Shown: positions 1 to 8,085 of the stretch, one piece after another
Position numbering within the stretch: position 1 is the first letter of the stretch
Layout of the letters: each line of letters starts with the position of its first letter
DNA from: Arthrobacter sp. fls2-241-R2A-200
GTDB lineage: Bacteria; Actinomycetota; Actinomycetes; Actinomycetales; Micrococcaceae
NCBI RefSeq assembly: GCF_030209745.1
Contig: NZ_JARVRJ010000009.1
Location: 1-64,000 of the forward strand
Length of the DNA stretch: 64,000 nucleotides
Reading direction: 5' to 3'
Notes under the pieces: generated by a model
What the model was told of the DNA's origin: nothing
The model's database searches: none
The model's input: the letters and a program-made list of their open reading frames with translations, nothing else
Position numbers and translations under genes: made by a program

Positions 1-202
1 GGCACACTATTGAGTTCTCAAACAACAGACACTAACCGGCACCACCCACACCCCAACAGGGTCCAGGATCGCTCCGGAGCAACTTTCCAAACTTACCGGC
101 TGGATTCCTTGGAGTCAAATCGACACGCATGACGTAGATTTCCTTGCGGTTTCTTGTCAGCTTGCGATCTCAGCTCGTGGAGCAGCGCGGGTACTAACTA
201 TA
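1..202 (-). promoter_or_regulatory. rRNA operon promoter and leader (16S gene off the left edge)
   Basis: On the minus strand, a -35 TTGCCA (220-225) and a -10 TATAGT (197-202) are separated by exactly 17 bp. Downstream, at 1-28, the minus strand reads TTGTTTGAGAACTCAATAG and onwards. That sequence is typical of actinobacterial 16S leaders and contains the boxA-like antitermination region. No protein-coding frame is convincing here. I infer that transcription runs leftwards into a 16S rRNA gene outside the window. The 16S-23S spacer can carry a similar motif, but the promoter upstream favours the leader. Confidence 0.75.
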
Positions 203-291
203 CCTCCAGTCCGGCGAGATGGCAAAGGGCCCCAGCAAGGCAACTCCCTGCGGGATCCGAAACCGTGGAATTACCCCTGAAACATAGGGAA

Positions 292-324
292 GGAGGGCCC
301 GGAGCACGCAGCTCCAGGCCCTCC
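292..324 (-). terminator. Hairpin downstream of mak-glgB
   Basis: GGAGGGCC (292-299) pairs with GGCCCTCC (317-324), and an inner GGAGC/GCTCC stem extends it. It lies about 70 bp past the mak-glgB stop codon. The downstream tract on the minus strand is only weakly T-rich, so termination strength is uncertain. Confidence 0.45.
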
Positions 325-338
325 GCTCCTGGCTATCT

Positions 339-390
339 AGTCACTCACCGTGCCAAGTCAGTCACTGAACCTAGTCAGTCACCGAATCCA
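339..390. repeat. Short imperfect direct repeats after mak-glgB
   Basis: Three imperfect copies of a unit like AGTCAGTCACYGA follow one another between the mak-glgB stop codon and the hairpin at 292-324. The function is unknown. Confidence 0.4.
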
Positions 391-395
391 CTCAG

Positions 396-3300
396 CTACC
401 GGACCTCGTCCGCCACGGTGAACCAGGAAGCGCCGAGGGGCGGCAGCGTTACGGTCAACGCAGCTGGCTGGCCGTCCGTTCCCGGCGCCGTGGCTTTGAG
501 GACACCGGCGTTGACAACACCCGAGCCGCCATATGTTTCGGAATCCGTGTTCAGAACCTCGGTCCACTCTCCCGCGGATGGGACGCCCAAGATGTAGTCC
601 TTGTGCGGGCCTCCGGAGAAGTTCACCGCGCAAACGAGAGGTTTCCCGTCGTTACTCCAACGGATAAACGTCAGGACGTTGTGATCGGCGTCCCCACCAT
701 TAATCCACTGGAATCCGCCCGCCTCGTTGTCCCGTTCGTAAAGCGCCGGAGTCGATGCGTAGAGCTCGTTGAGATCCTTCACGAGAAGCTGGATGCCACG
801 GTGGGAGGGGATGTCAGCCAGGAACCAGTCGAGTCCGTATTGCTCGGACCACTCGGCCTCCTGCCCGAACTCCGTACCCATGAAGATCAGCTGTTTGCCC
901 GGGTGTGCCCACTGGTAAGCGAAGAATGAGCGGAGATTCGCCAACTGTTGCCAACGGTCGCCGGGCATCTTCCGGAGCAAGGATCCCTTGCCGTGGACAA
1001 CCTCATCGTGGCTGATGGGCAGCAGGAAATTCTCGGTAAAGGCATAGACCAAGGAAAAGGTAATGGTGCCGTGGTGCCATTTCCGGTTGATGGGGTCCTC
1101 GGAGATGTATTTCAGCGAGTCATGCATCCACCCCATGTTCCATTTGAGGCCGAAGCCCAGTCCGCCGTGGTTGGTGGGCGCCGTGACACCGGGGAAAGCC
1201 GTGGACTCCTCGGCGATGATGATCGCTCCTGGGTGGGACTTGTAGACCGTCGCGTTGACTTCCTGCATGAAGGAAATCGCCTCGAGGTTTTCGCGGCCAC
1301 CAAACTTGTTGGGCCGCCATTGGCCTTCTTCGCGGGAGTAGTCCAGGTAGATCATGGAGGCCACCGCGTCCACGCGGAGGCCATCGATGTGGAATTCCTC
1401 CAACCAGTACAAGGCGTTGGCCACCAGGAAGTTCCGGACTTCGCTGCGGCCGAAGTCGAAGATCAAAGTGCCCCAGTCCGGGTGTTCACCCAAAGCCGGG
1501 TCCGAGTGCTCATACAACGGCTGCCCGTCGAACTTTGCCAAGGCCCAAGAGTCCTTGGGGAAGTGGGCGGGAACCCAGTCCAAGAGGACGCCGATCCCTG
1601 CTTGGTGGAGGGAATCAACCAAGAACCGGAACTCGTCCGGGTGGCCGAACCTCGACGTCGGCGCAAAGTAGGAGGTCACTTGGTATCCCCATGAACCACC
1701 GAAGGGGTGCTCGGCCACGGGCATGAATTCCACGTGGGTAAAGCCGAGCCACTTCACGTACTCAACGAGCTCCTTGGCCAACTCTTTGTAGCCAAGGCCC
1801 AGGCGCCACGACCCCAAGTGCACCTCGTAGACGCTCATCGGTGAATTGTGCGGGTCCCGTGCCGCACGGGCGGTCATCCACTCGTCGTCTTTGAACCGGT
1901 AGCTGGGATCAACCACGCGGGATGCGGTCAGGGGCGGGACCTCGGTACCGAAGGCCAAAGGATCGGCTTTCTCCAACCACTCGCCGCCTTTGGTAAGGAT
2001 CTCGTATTTGTAGCACGCCCCTGCTACAACGCCTGGAATGAAGAGCTCCCAGACTCCCGAAGAGCCCAGTGAGCGCATACCGTGCGAGCGGCCGTCCCAG
2101 CCGTTGAAGTCGCCTTTGACACGCACCGCTTGGGCATTCGGCGCCCACACGGCGAACGAAACACCGTCCACATCGCTGAGCGCGGAGCGATAGTGCTGGA
2201 CGTGGGCGCCCAAGACGTCCCACAAACGCTCATGACGGCCTTCACCGATGAGGTGCAGGTCCACCTCTCCGACGGTGGGCAGGTAGTGGTACGGGTCATC
2301 GATGGTGACGGGTTCGGCGTCGTACACCACTTCCAAACGGTAGTCCGGTGCGTGGCCGTGCTGGACCGGTTCCAGGACGGCAACCCAGACGCCGTGTGAC
2401 TCGTGGGTCATCTCTGTGCGCCCTGCCTCCGTCACCACCGTCACGGATTTGGCGAGGTGCTTGACGGTGCGGATGGTCACGTGTCCGTGGTCATCGAGGT
2501 GGGCGCCGAGTACCGAATGCGGTGCGTGGTAGGCGCCGGCAGCCACGCGTTCCAAGGTCTCGGAGTCCACGTGCAGGGGAACTCGGGGCCGATCGGTGCG
2601 TGCAGAGCCAGTCATGTAGTTACCTTCCGCTGTAGCTGCCGCGTGCTTTCCACGGCTTGTTGTGTCCAGGATTCGTTGTGCTGCCTTGACCGGAATGGAC
2701 AACCAGTCCGGCCGGTTTCGCAGTTCATAAACCACCTCGTACAGTGCCTTGTCCAGCCACAATGCCACAAAGAGCGGCGAGCGGCGGTCTATGGTTCCCG
2801 GATTGACCTCGCTGTACCCCTCGAGGAACGCCGTGGCACAATCGTCCACCCATGTGTCCGGCACGTGGGCTTCGGCGTTTTCGCGCATGGCCGCACCGGC
2901 AGCGTAGTCAAACGACCTCAGCATGCCGGTAACGTCGCGCAACGGCAGATCAGGGGTGTTGCGTTCGTTGATCGTGCGTAGTGGCTCGCCCTCGAAGTCG
3001 AGAATGGCCCACCGGCCGGCTCGCCCGTCACGGCTTGGCACCCTCAGAATCTGGCCCAGGTGCAGGTCCCCATGGACTCGCTGCAACTGCCCGACGTCCT
3101 GGGGGGTCAGGGCCGCCAGCAGGTGGTCAAGTTCGTCGCCATAAGGCCCGACGGCGGACGCTGCCTCGGCCCACGACTGCCGCATGCGACGATCCACCGT
3201 GGCAATGATCTCATCACCCTGCAGCTGGCCATCGGTGGTGCCGAAAGTTTCAGCGAGCCGGGCGTGGACCGTGGCGGTCGCAGCGCCGAGGCCGCGGGCC

Positions 3301-4067
3301 TCCTCAGTGAAGTCCTGACCGGCGGCGGCGGCGTCAACGGCCAACCGCCAGGCGTCCTGCCCGCCCGCAAGGAACTCATGGGCGACCGTCAGCTCGCCTG
3401 TTGCCGCTGCGGAAGCGTTCGACGCCGGGTCCGCCCAGGAGCCGGTAATCCAACCAAGCGTCGCGGGAACTTCACGGGTGCTGGCCGCGGTCAGGGCCGC
3501 GCCCAGTTCCACTTCGGGGTTCTTGCCTGCCGCCACCACCCGGAAGATCTTCACGATAGCTGCCGAATCGCCGTCGTCCACTATCACGGAGGTGTTGGAC
3601 TGTTCGCCGGAGATAACCCGGATGGAGGTGGGCTTGGCCGGAAGGGCCACACTGCCGCGGGTGACATGTCCGCGGGCAAGTCCATCCGGCAACGATGCTT
3701 CGCTGCGCATGAGCTCCAACCAGGCAGCCACGAAATCGGGATCGTAGACGGCGTCGTAAACCGCTCGGATGCCATGGTCAGGGTCCGTGTACTGGCCCAG
3801 CAGGGCGGCGGAAGCCTCAGCGGACTCGTGGCTCCGGTAGCTCAGCGGGACCTGCACCACGTCAGTTCGCTGTACACCGTCGGCCGTTCGGTAGGTCACC
3901 GCCAGCAGGACCACCTCCAGGCCGGTACCGCCGCGCGCAACGGGAAGGCTGAAGCCGCCAACGCGCTCCAGCGCAAAGTCGCCGCTTTTGACGGGGAACC
4001 AGCGTTTTCCTGGCAGCCAGTTCCTGAGAAGTCCTTCAATGGAGGGGTTCAAGTTTTCCTTGCTCAT
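396..4067 (-). CDS. mak-glgB: Fused maltokinase and 1,4-alpha-glucan branching enzyme
   Basis: This 1223-aa protein joins two enzymes of the GlgE pathway. Residues 1 to about 484 are a maltokinase (Mak/Pep2), with the catalytic motifs HGDLHLGQ and LDFEGEP; it makes maltose 1-phosphate from maltose and ATP. Residues about 485-1223 form a full-length GlgB: a CBM48 module, then a GH13 barrel with DWVPAHF, the nucleophile in GLRVDAVAS (Asp900), EEST and the HDEVVHG region. GlgB introduces alpha-1,6 branches into the linear glucan made by GlgE. The gene starts 1 nt after the treS stop codon, so it is translationally linked. Met485 is preceded by a good Shine-Dalgarno sequence, so a free GlgB could also be made. 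Module lengths are normal and neither is truncated. Confidence 0.95.
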   Translation of the reverse strand: MSKENLNPSIEGLLRNWLPGKRWFPVKSGDFALERVGGFSLPVARGGTGLEVVLLAVTYRTADGVQRTDVVQVPLSYRSHESAEASAALLGQYTDPDHGIRAVYDAVYDPDFVAAWLELMRSEASLPDGLARGHVTRGSVALPAKPTSIRVISGEQSNTSVIVDDGDSAAIVKIFRVVAAGKNPEVELGAALTAASTREVPATLGWITGSWADPASNASAAATGELTVAHEFLAGGQDAWRLAVDAAAAGQDFTEEARGLGAATATVHARLAETFGTTDGQLQGDEIIATVDRRMRQSWAEAASAVGPYGDELDHLLAALTPQDVGQLQRVHGDLHLGQILRVPSRDGRAGRWAILDFEGEPLRTINERNTPDLPLRDVTGMLRSFDYAAGAAMRENAEAHVPDTWVDDCATAFLEGYSEVNPGTIDRRSPLFVALWLDKALYEVVYELRNRPDWLSIPVKAAQRILDTTSRGKHAAATAEGNYMTGSARTDRPRVPLHVDSETLERVAAGAYHAPHSVLGAHLDDHGHVTIRTVKHLAKSVTVVTEAGRTEMTHESHGVWVAVLEPVQHGHAPDYRLEVVYDAEPVTIDDPYHYLPTVGEVDLHLIGEGRHERLWDVLGAHVQHYRSALSDVDGVSFAVWAPNAQAVRVKGDFNGWDGRSHGMRSLGSSGVWELFIPGVVAGACYKYEILTKGGEWLEKADPLAFGTEVPPLTASRVVDPSYRFKDDEWMTARAARDPHNSPMSVYEVHLGSWRLGLGYKELAKELVEYVKWLGFTHVEFMPVAEHPFGGSWGYQVTSYFAPTSRFGHPDEFRFLVDSLHQAGIGVLLDWVPAHFPKDSWALAKFDGQPLYEHSDPALGEHPDWGTLIFDFGRSEVRNFLVANALYWLEEFHIDGLRVDAVASMIYLDYSREEGQWRPNKFGGRENLEAISFMQEVNATVYKSHPGAIIIAEESTAFPGVTAPTNHGGLGFGLKWNMGWMHDSLKYISEDPINRKWHHGTITFSLVYAFTENFLLPISHDEVVHGKGSLLRKMPGDRWQQLANLRSFFAYQWAHPGKQLIFMGTEFGQEAEWSEQYGLDWFLADIPSHRGIQLLVKDLNELYASTPALYERDNEAGGFQWINGGDADHNVLTFIRWSNDGKPLVCAVNFSGGPHKDYILGVPSAGEWTEVLNTDSETYGGSGVVNAGVLKATAPGTDGQPAALTVTLPPLGASWFTVADEVR
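2615..2635 (-). promoter_or_regulatory. Internal ribosome-binding site before the GlgB module
   Basis: Read on the minus strand, GCGGAAGG precedes ACTACATG by a few bases, and the ATG at 2615 is the first codon of the GlgB module (MTGSARTD). Separate genes would look like this, yet the maltokinase frame reads straight through. The site may be a relic of an ancestral gene boundary or a functional second start. Confidence 0.5.
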
Positions 4068-4068
4068 C

Positions 4069-5865
4069 TCATCCTTTGGACGTCACCACTGGGATCGCCT
4101 GCGTAAAAGGCGACGCGGGATTGGAAAAAGCCGAGCGAAGCCGCAGCCAGTAAAAGTTGTGGCTGCCCAGCATGACGGTCAACTGACCGTTGTCTCCGAC
4201 AGCCGGGAACGGCTGGCCGCCGAAAATATCTCGCAGGCCACGGCCTGCAAACTCGGGGAGGTCCAAGGTTGCCGCCACGGGGTGTTGAGAAAGGTTGAAG
4301 ACGCACAGGATGGTTTCTGCGTCTTCTCCTTCCGCGTTTCCCGGCGCGAGCTCCCGAACGTAAGCCAACACGACCTCGTGGTCCGCCTCGATATGGCGGA
4401 AACCGCCCAAGCCGAACACTGGATGGTTCTTCCGGACGCTCAATATTTGGCGCGTCCAGCGCAGTAAGGAACCCGAGTGTGCCGATTCTGCTTCCACATT
4501 GGCCATGGCGTAGTTGTAGACCAGGGACTGGATAACGGGCAGATACAACTTTCCCGGATCTGCGGCGGAGAAGCCTGCGTTGCGGTCCGGTGTCCACTGC
4601 ATCGGGGTACGCACCGCGTCGCGGTCATCCAGCCAGATGTTGTCGCCCATCCCGATCTCGTCTCCGTAGTACAGGAACGGGCTGCCGGGAAGGGACAGCA
4701 GCAAAGCGTTGATCAGTTCAATCTCGGACCGTGAATTGTCCAGCAGAGGCGCCAACCGGCGTCGAATTCCGATGTTGGCCCGCATCCGCGGATCGGGTGC
4801 GTACCAGCCCAGCATGGCGGCCCGGTCATCCGCCGAGACCATCTCCAAAGTGAGTTCGTCGTGGTTCCTCAGGAAGGTGCCCCACTGGGCTCCCTTGGGT
4901 ATGGGCGGGGTATCACGCAGCGTTTCGATGATCGGAGCGGCTTTTTGGTCCCGCAAAGCATAATAAAGCCGCGGCATGATCGGAAAATGGAATGCCATAT
5001 GGCACTCGGGAGCTTCCTCGGTGCCGAAATACTCCACAACCTCGTGCGGCGGCTGGTTCGCTTCGGCGATGATCACCCTGCCCGGGTAGTTCTCGTCGAC
5101 CATCCGGCGAAGGTCCTGGAGGAACTTATGCGTGGCCGCGAGGTTCTCGCAGTTGGTGCCGTCTTCCTCGAAGAGGTAGGGAATGGCGTCGGCGCGGAAG
5201 CCGTCGATTCCTTGGTCCAGCCAAAACCGGACGACGTCGTATAACGCCTCGGTCACCTTGGGGTTCTCGAAGTTCAGGTCTGGTTGGTGGCTGAAGAAGC
5301 GGTGCCAGAAGAACTGCCTACGGATGGGATCGAAGGTCCAGTTGGACTCCTCGGTGTCCACGAAGATGATGCGGGCATCCTGGTACTTCTCGTCCGTATC
5401 GCTCCACACATAGAAGTCGCCGTACGGACCGGTGGGGTCCTTACGCGACTCCTGAAACCACGGGTGCTGGTCTGAGGTGTGGTTCAACGGAAGGTCGATG
5501 ATGACCCGGACTCCCCTGGCATGTGCCTCGGCCACCAACCGTTTGAAATCGCTGATGGTGCCGAATTCATCCAACACGGACGTGTAGTCCGCGATGTCGT
5601 AGCCACCATCGCGCAACGGGGAATGGAAGAACGGCGGCAACCAGAGGCAATCCACACCCAGCCATTGGAGATAGTCCAGCTTGGCGATCAGGCCGTGGAA
5701 ATCACCGGACCCGTCCCCGTTCGCATCCGCAAAAGCCCGGACCAGCACCTCATAGAAGACTGCCTTGCGGTACCAATGCGGATCATGCTGGAGACCTGGC
5801 GCGTTCAGCTCGAACGTGTTCTTCGGGGTGAAGTACTGGGTGGGGTTCTGCGGAGAAAAACTCAC
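4069..5865 (-). CDS. treS: Trehalose synthase (maltose alpha-D-glucosyltransferase)
   Basis: TreS interconverts trehalose and maltose and so feeds maltose to the maltokinase encoded next. At 598 aa it has the usual length for this GH13 enzyme. The GH13 regions are visible: DLPLNHTSDQHPWF, the nucleophile in GFRADAIPY (Asp226), IIAEANQ for the acid/base glutamate, and FLRNHDELTLEM. The GTG start follows the glgE TAA stop codon without any gap, and mak-glgB begins 1 nt after its own stop. This indicates one coupled operon. No separate maltokinase domain is attached to TreS itself; here that domain sits on GlgB. Confidence 0.95.
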   Translation of the reverse strand: MSFSPQNPTQYFTPKNTFELNAPGLQHDPHWYRKAVFYEVLVRAFADANGDGSGDFHGLIAKLDYLQWLGVDCLWLPPFFHSPLRDGGYDIADYTSVLDEFGTISDFKRLVAEAHARGVRVIIDLPLNHTSDQHPWFQESRKDPTGPYGDFYVWSDTDEKYQDARIIFVDTEESNWTFDPIRRQFFWHRFFSHQPDLNFENPKVTEALYDVVRFWLDQGIDGFRADAIPYLFEEDGTNCENLAATHKFLQDLRRMVDENYPGRVIIAEANQPPHEVVEYFGTEEAPECHMAFHFPIMPRLYYALRDQKAAPIIETLRDTPPIPKGAQWGTFLRNHDELTLEMVSADDRAAMLGWYAPDPRMRANIGIRRRLAPLLDNSRSEIELINALLLSLPGSPFLYYGDEIGMGDNIWLDDRDAVRTPMQWTPDRNAGFSAADPGKLYLPVIQSLVYNYAMANVEAESAHSGSLLRWTRQILSVRKNHPVFGLGGFRHIEADHEVVLAYVRELAPGNAEGEDAETILCVFNLSQHPVAATLDLPEFAGRGLRDIFGGQPFPAVGDNGQLTVMLGSHNFYWLRLRSAFSNPASPFTQAIPVVTSKG

Positions 5866-7950
5866 TTAGGGCCGCCTCCGGATGCTCAGGACGTGCGCCG
5901 GTTCAACGTGGGCGTCCAGCCGAACATAGTTGTGCTCGCCCCACTCCCAGCTTTGGCCGCTGATCAGGTCATCGACCCGGAAGCGTCCATCCTCGTTAAG
6001 GTCCGAAGGATCCAACTGCAGGGCTGCCAAGTCCAAGGAGACGGTGCTCTCCCGGGTGTTGTGGGGATCCACATTGACCACAATGATCAAGGTGTCCTTG
6101 GTGCCGTCAGGAAGGGTTTTGTGCTTTGAGTAGACAATCGTGGAATCGTCCGTGCTGTGGTGCAGCGTGAGGTTCTGCAGGTCACCCAACGCCACGTGAT
6201 CCTTGCGGATGGTGTTGAGACGGGTGATGTACGGGGCCATGGTCCTGCCGGACTCTGCGGCACCGTCCCAATCCCTGGCCTTGTACTCGTACTTTTCGTT
6301 GTCTATGTACTCTTCGGCACCTGGGCGTGCCACATGTTCATAGAGTTCGTAGCCGGCGTACACGCCCCACAAAGGGCTGGCAGTGGCCGCGAGGACAGCA
6401 CGGATCTTGAACGCCGCCGGGCCGCCATACTGCAGGTACTCGGTGAGGATGTCCGGGGTGTTCACGAAGAAGTTCGGCCGGAAGTACGCCGGGCTGACGT
6501 GGCTGATCTCGTGGAAGTACTCTTCCAGCTCCGTCTTGGTGTTGCGCCACGTGAAGTATGAATAGGACTGCTGGAAACCGGCGCGGCCCAGCGCATGCAT
6601 CATGGGCGGACGGGTGAAGGCCTCTGCCAGGAAGACGACCTCCGGGTTCTTCTTGTTGATCTTTCCGATCAACCATTCCCAGAACCAAACGGGCTTGGTA
6701 TGCGGGTTGTCCACGCGGAAAATCTTCACTCCGTGGCTGATCCACAACTGCACGATCCGCAGGATTTCCTTGGAAAGGCCCGCAGGGTCGTTGTCGAAGT
6801 TCAGGGGGAAGATGTCTTGGTACTTCTTCGGCGGGTTCTCCGCGTAGGCGATGGACCCGTCAACGCGCGTGGTGAACCATTCGGGATTACTCGTGACCCA
6901 CGGGTGGTCCGGAGCAGCCTGCAGTGCAAGGTCCAAAGCCACCTCCAGCCCAAGCTCCCCGGCGCGTGCCACAAAGGCATCAAAATCCGCGAACGTACCC
7001 AGGTCCGGATGGATGGCGTCATGGCCACCATCCTTTGAGCCGATGGCCCACGGCGACCCCGGATCCTGCGGTCCCGGGGTCAACGTGTTGTTGCGGCCCT
7101 TCCGGTGCTGGAAACCGATGGGGTGGATGGGTGGCAGGTAGATGACGTCGAAGCCCATGTCCGCGACGGCGTCGAGCCTCTTCGCAGCGGTGCGGAAGTT
7201 TCCGGAGGTCCATTCGCCCGTGGCGTGGTCCAGGACGGCACCTTCGGAACGGGGGAAGAACTCATACCAAGAGCCACGGCCGGCGAGGTCGCGCTCCACC
7301 TGCAGGGGGAACCGCTCTGAGGTCGTCACGAGTTCACGGATCGGAACGCGCCCGACGGCGGCAAGCACCTCCGCGCTGAACCCTGCCCCGAGGCGCTCCT
7401 CGGCAGATTTCGTGGCGTCCGCGAGCGCGACTGAGGCCGCCCGCAAGGTGCGCTTCTCCGCGCCGGTGCGTCCGGCGTCGTCGGCTGCCTCTCCAAGGAG
7501 CGCCGCGCCCTCGGCGAGCATCAGCTCGACGTCGATGCCGGCGCCAACCTTGACTTCGGCGTTGTGGTGCCACGTGCCATAACAGTCGTGCCAAGCTTCG
7601 ATAACGAACGACCACGCGCCGGTGCCGCTGGGGGTGATGAGGCCTTCCCAGCGGTCCAGGCCCCGCCACTGCTCGCCTTGGGCGGGCATGAGGCGGACGC
7701 GTTGGCGTTCCCGGCCCCTGGGGTCGAGCAGCACGGCGGTGACACCGAGCTGGTCGTGGCCTTCCCGGAAGACCGTGGCGCCGACGGCGAGGTCCTCTCC
7801 AGGCAGGGCCTTTGCCGGGAAACGGCCACCGTCCACCACCGGCTGAACGGCCGTGATGGGGAACCGACCGAAGCGAAGTCCGTCGGTTATGTCCGTTTTC
7901 GTCTTGGATTTCAGAGCGGGGGTGGTTCGCACGGTATTCGTCACAAGCAC
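5866..7950 (-). CDS. glgE: Alpha-1,4-glucan:maltose-1-phosphate maltosyltransferase
   Basis: GlgE extends alpha-1,4-glucans with maltosyl units from maltose 1-phosphate. This 694-aa protein matches the family length. The catalytic nucleophile is in RVDNPHTKP (Asp414) and the acid/base is in FLAEAFTRPP. A substrate-site segment, DLALQAAPDHPWV, also fits GlgE rather than an ordinary amylase. It is the first gene of the glgE-treS-mak-glgB operon, has a GTG start, and is divergent from glgP across about 130 bp. The encoded set suffices to turn trehalose into branched glucan without ADP-glucose. Confidence 0.95.
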   Translation of the reverse strand: MLVTNTVRTTPALKSKTKTDITDGLRFGRFPITAVQPVVDGGRFPAKALPGEDLAVGATVFREGHDQLGVTAVLLDPRGRERQRVRLMPAQGEQWRGLDRWEGLITPSGTGAWSFVIEAWHDCYGTWHHNAEVKVGAGIDVELMLAEGAALLGEAADDAGRTGAEKRTLRAASVALADATKSAEERLGAGFSAEVLAAVGRVPIRELVTTSERFPLQVERDLAGRGSWYEFFPRSEGAVLDHATGEWTSGNFRTAAKRLDAVADMGFDVIYLPPIHPIGFQHRKGRNNTLTPGPQDPGSPWAIGSKDGGHDAIHPDLGTFADFDAFVARAGELGLEVALDLALQAAPDHPWVTSNPEWFTTRVDGSIAYAENPPKKYQDIFPLNFDNDPAGLSKEILRIVQLWISHGVKIFRVDNPHTKPVWFWEWLIGKINKKNPEVVFLAEAFTRPPMMHALGRAGFQQSYSYFTWRNTKTELEEYFHEISHVSPAYFRPNFFVNTPDILTEYLQYGGPAAFKIRAVLAATASPLWGVYAGYELYEHVARPGAEEYIDNEKYEYKARDWDGAAESGRTMAPYITRLNTIRKDHVALGDLQNLTLHHSTDDSTIVYSKHKTLPDGTKDTLIIVVNVDPHNTRESTVSLDLAALQLDPSDLNEDGRFRVDDLISGQSWEWGEHNYVRLDAHVEPAHVLSIRRRP

Positions 7951-8085
7951 GACGTTAGCGACAATCCCACAAGAATGCTAAGTACACGACCTATCTTTCG
8001 CGCATGTCCGCATTGAGGATGACTTTTACCTAAAAGAAACCCAAAGCAGTACCGGCTGGCAGGTCCGTCGGTTAGTGTGGCGCTC

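Noticed and set aside
154..597. 147-codon plus-strand frame at the left edge
   Set aside because: It overlaps the rrn promoter and the end of mak-glgB in antisense; no ribosome-binding site or domain.
3060..4106. 348-codon plus-strand open frame
   Set aside because: It lies antisense to the maltokinase module, whose motifs are clear, and its translation shows no recognisable domain. It is a high-GC shadow frame.
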